In this document: positions 63,920 to 64,000 of the stretch, in pieces
Position numbering within the stretch: the stretch's first letter is position 1
How the letters are laid out: each line of letters opens with the position of its first letter
DNA from: Defluviitaleaceae bacterium
Lineage (GTDB): Bacteria; Bacillota; Clostridia; Lachnospirales; WQUN01
Assembly: GCA_009780315.1 (NCBI GenBank)
Contig: WRAH01000013.1
Span: 1 to 64,000 of the forward strand
Reading direction: 5' to 3'
Length of the DNA: 64,000 nucleotides
The notes under the pieces: model-generated
Seen by the model: only the letters and a program-made list of their open reading frames with translations
The model's database searches: none
What the model was told of the DNA's origin: nothing
Translations under genes and position numbers: made by a program

Positions 63920-64000
63920 CCTTGCACCTGCGCCTACGGCTACACCTGAACCAGGGCCCCAAGGTCCTCCAGGGCCCCAGGGTCCACAAGGCCCTCCAGG
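63813..64000 (+). CDS. N-terminus of an exported collagen-like protein (partial, runs off window)
   Basis: ATG with AAGGAG seven bases upstream. The first 38 residues form a signal peptide ([20 protein letters not shown], then a hydrophobic core ending VQA-SLA). A Pro/Ala/Thr linker follows, and then collagen-like Gly-X-Y triplets (GPQ GPP GPQ GPQ GPP G) up to the window edge. It overlaps the 3' end of the ABC ATPase gene by 107 bases in another frame. Bacterial collagen-like proteins form trimeric stalks on the surface or on exosporia. What follows the repeats is not visible. Confidence 0.8.
   Translation, partial: MRAIRKMKQLQKTLTVLMFITLLAIIAIPQITVQASLAPAPTATPEPGPQGPPGPQGPQGPP

Overview
The window reads as chromosome of a low-to-moderate GC, endospore-lineage Clostridia (Firmicutes), probably near Lachnospirales. 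This is inferred from spoIIE, a SpoIID-type protein, the mreBCD-pbp2-minCDE-rodA-mgsA gene order, strong AGGAGG-type ribosome binding sites and frequent TTG/GTG starts. Large exported proteins and a GH10 xylanase suggest a fibre-degrading, probably gut or anaerobic-digester, lifestyle. No rRNA, tRNA or CRISPR array was recognised.

Layout. 0-0.5 kb: the tail of an ISL3-like transposase, cut by the window edge, then the gyrA terminator. 0.5-5.6 kb: gyrA (-), a VOC protein, an MTA/SAH nucleosidase and a class I methyltransferase. 5.6-14.1 kb (-): an elongation/division operon (mreB, mreC, mreD, class B PBP2, minC, minD, minE, rodA, mgsA) with a promoter visible just upstream of mreB. 14.2-18.7 kb (-): a BaiN/HI0933-type flavoprotein, a zinc-dependent phospholipase C-like protein, a PTS EIIC-like permease, a zinc-ribbon membrane protein and a GyrI-like protein. 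18.7-21.4 kb: a scar region holding a truncated nucleotidyltransferase joined to the C-terminal stub of a large serine recombinase, DUF3788 and PhnB-like genes, and unidentified short coding remnants. 21.5-24.1 kb (-): a secreted GH10 xylanase with two carbohydrate-binding-like modules and a C-terminal stalk-like domain.

24.3-25.7 kb holds the most intriguing locus: two tandem copies of a roughly 135-bp unit, each with its own promoter, ribosome binding site and a 27-codon peptide ORF. They are followed by a hairpin with a T tract and then a regulator with an N-terminal helical (TPR-like) region and a C-terminal XRE-type HTH. It looks like a candidate peptide-regulator pair in reversed domain order.

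25.7-38 kb: dnaE (-), then tatD, htrA and ahcY (+), then a MerR regulator, a YigZ-family protein, a lipoprotein and spoIIE (-). 38.3-48.4 kb: two adjacent giant exported proteins (1781 and 1565 codons) with fibronectin-III-like modules and SLH-like C-termini. 48.4-52.4 kb: an accessory block (relaxase remnant, serine hydrolase behind an 11-G tract, Rpn/PD-(D/E)XK protein, tiny membrane protein) bracketed by inverted copies of one hairpin. 52.5-58 kb (-): queA, a SpoIID-like protein and a right-handed beta-helix surface protein. 58.2-63.1 kb (+): a MoxR / DUF58 / transglutaminase cluster. 63.1-64 kb: an ABC ATPase whose 3' end overlaps the start of an exported collagen-like protein that runs off the window.

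Most housekeeping calls rest on recognisable family motifs read directly from the translations. Family names are from memory of the families, not from a search.
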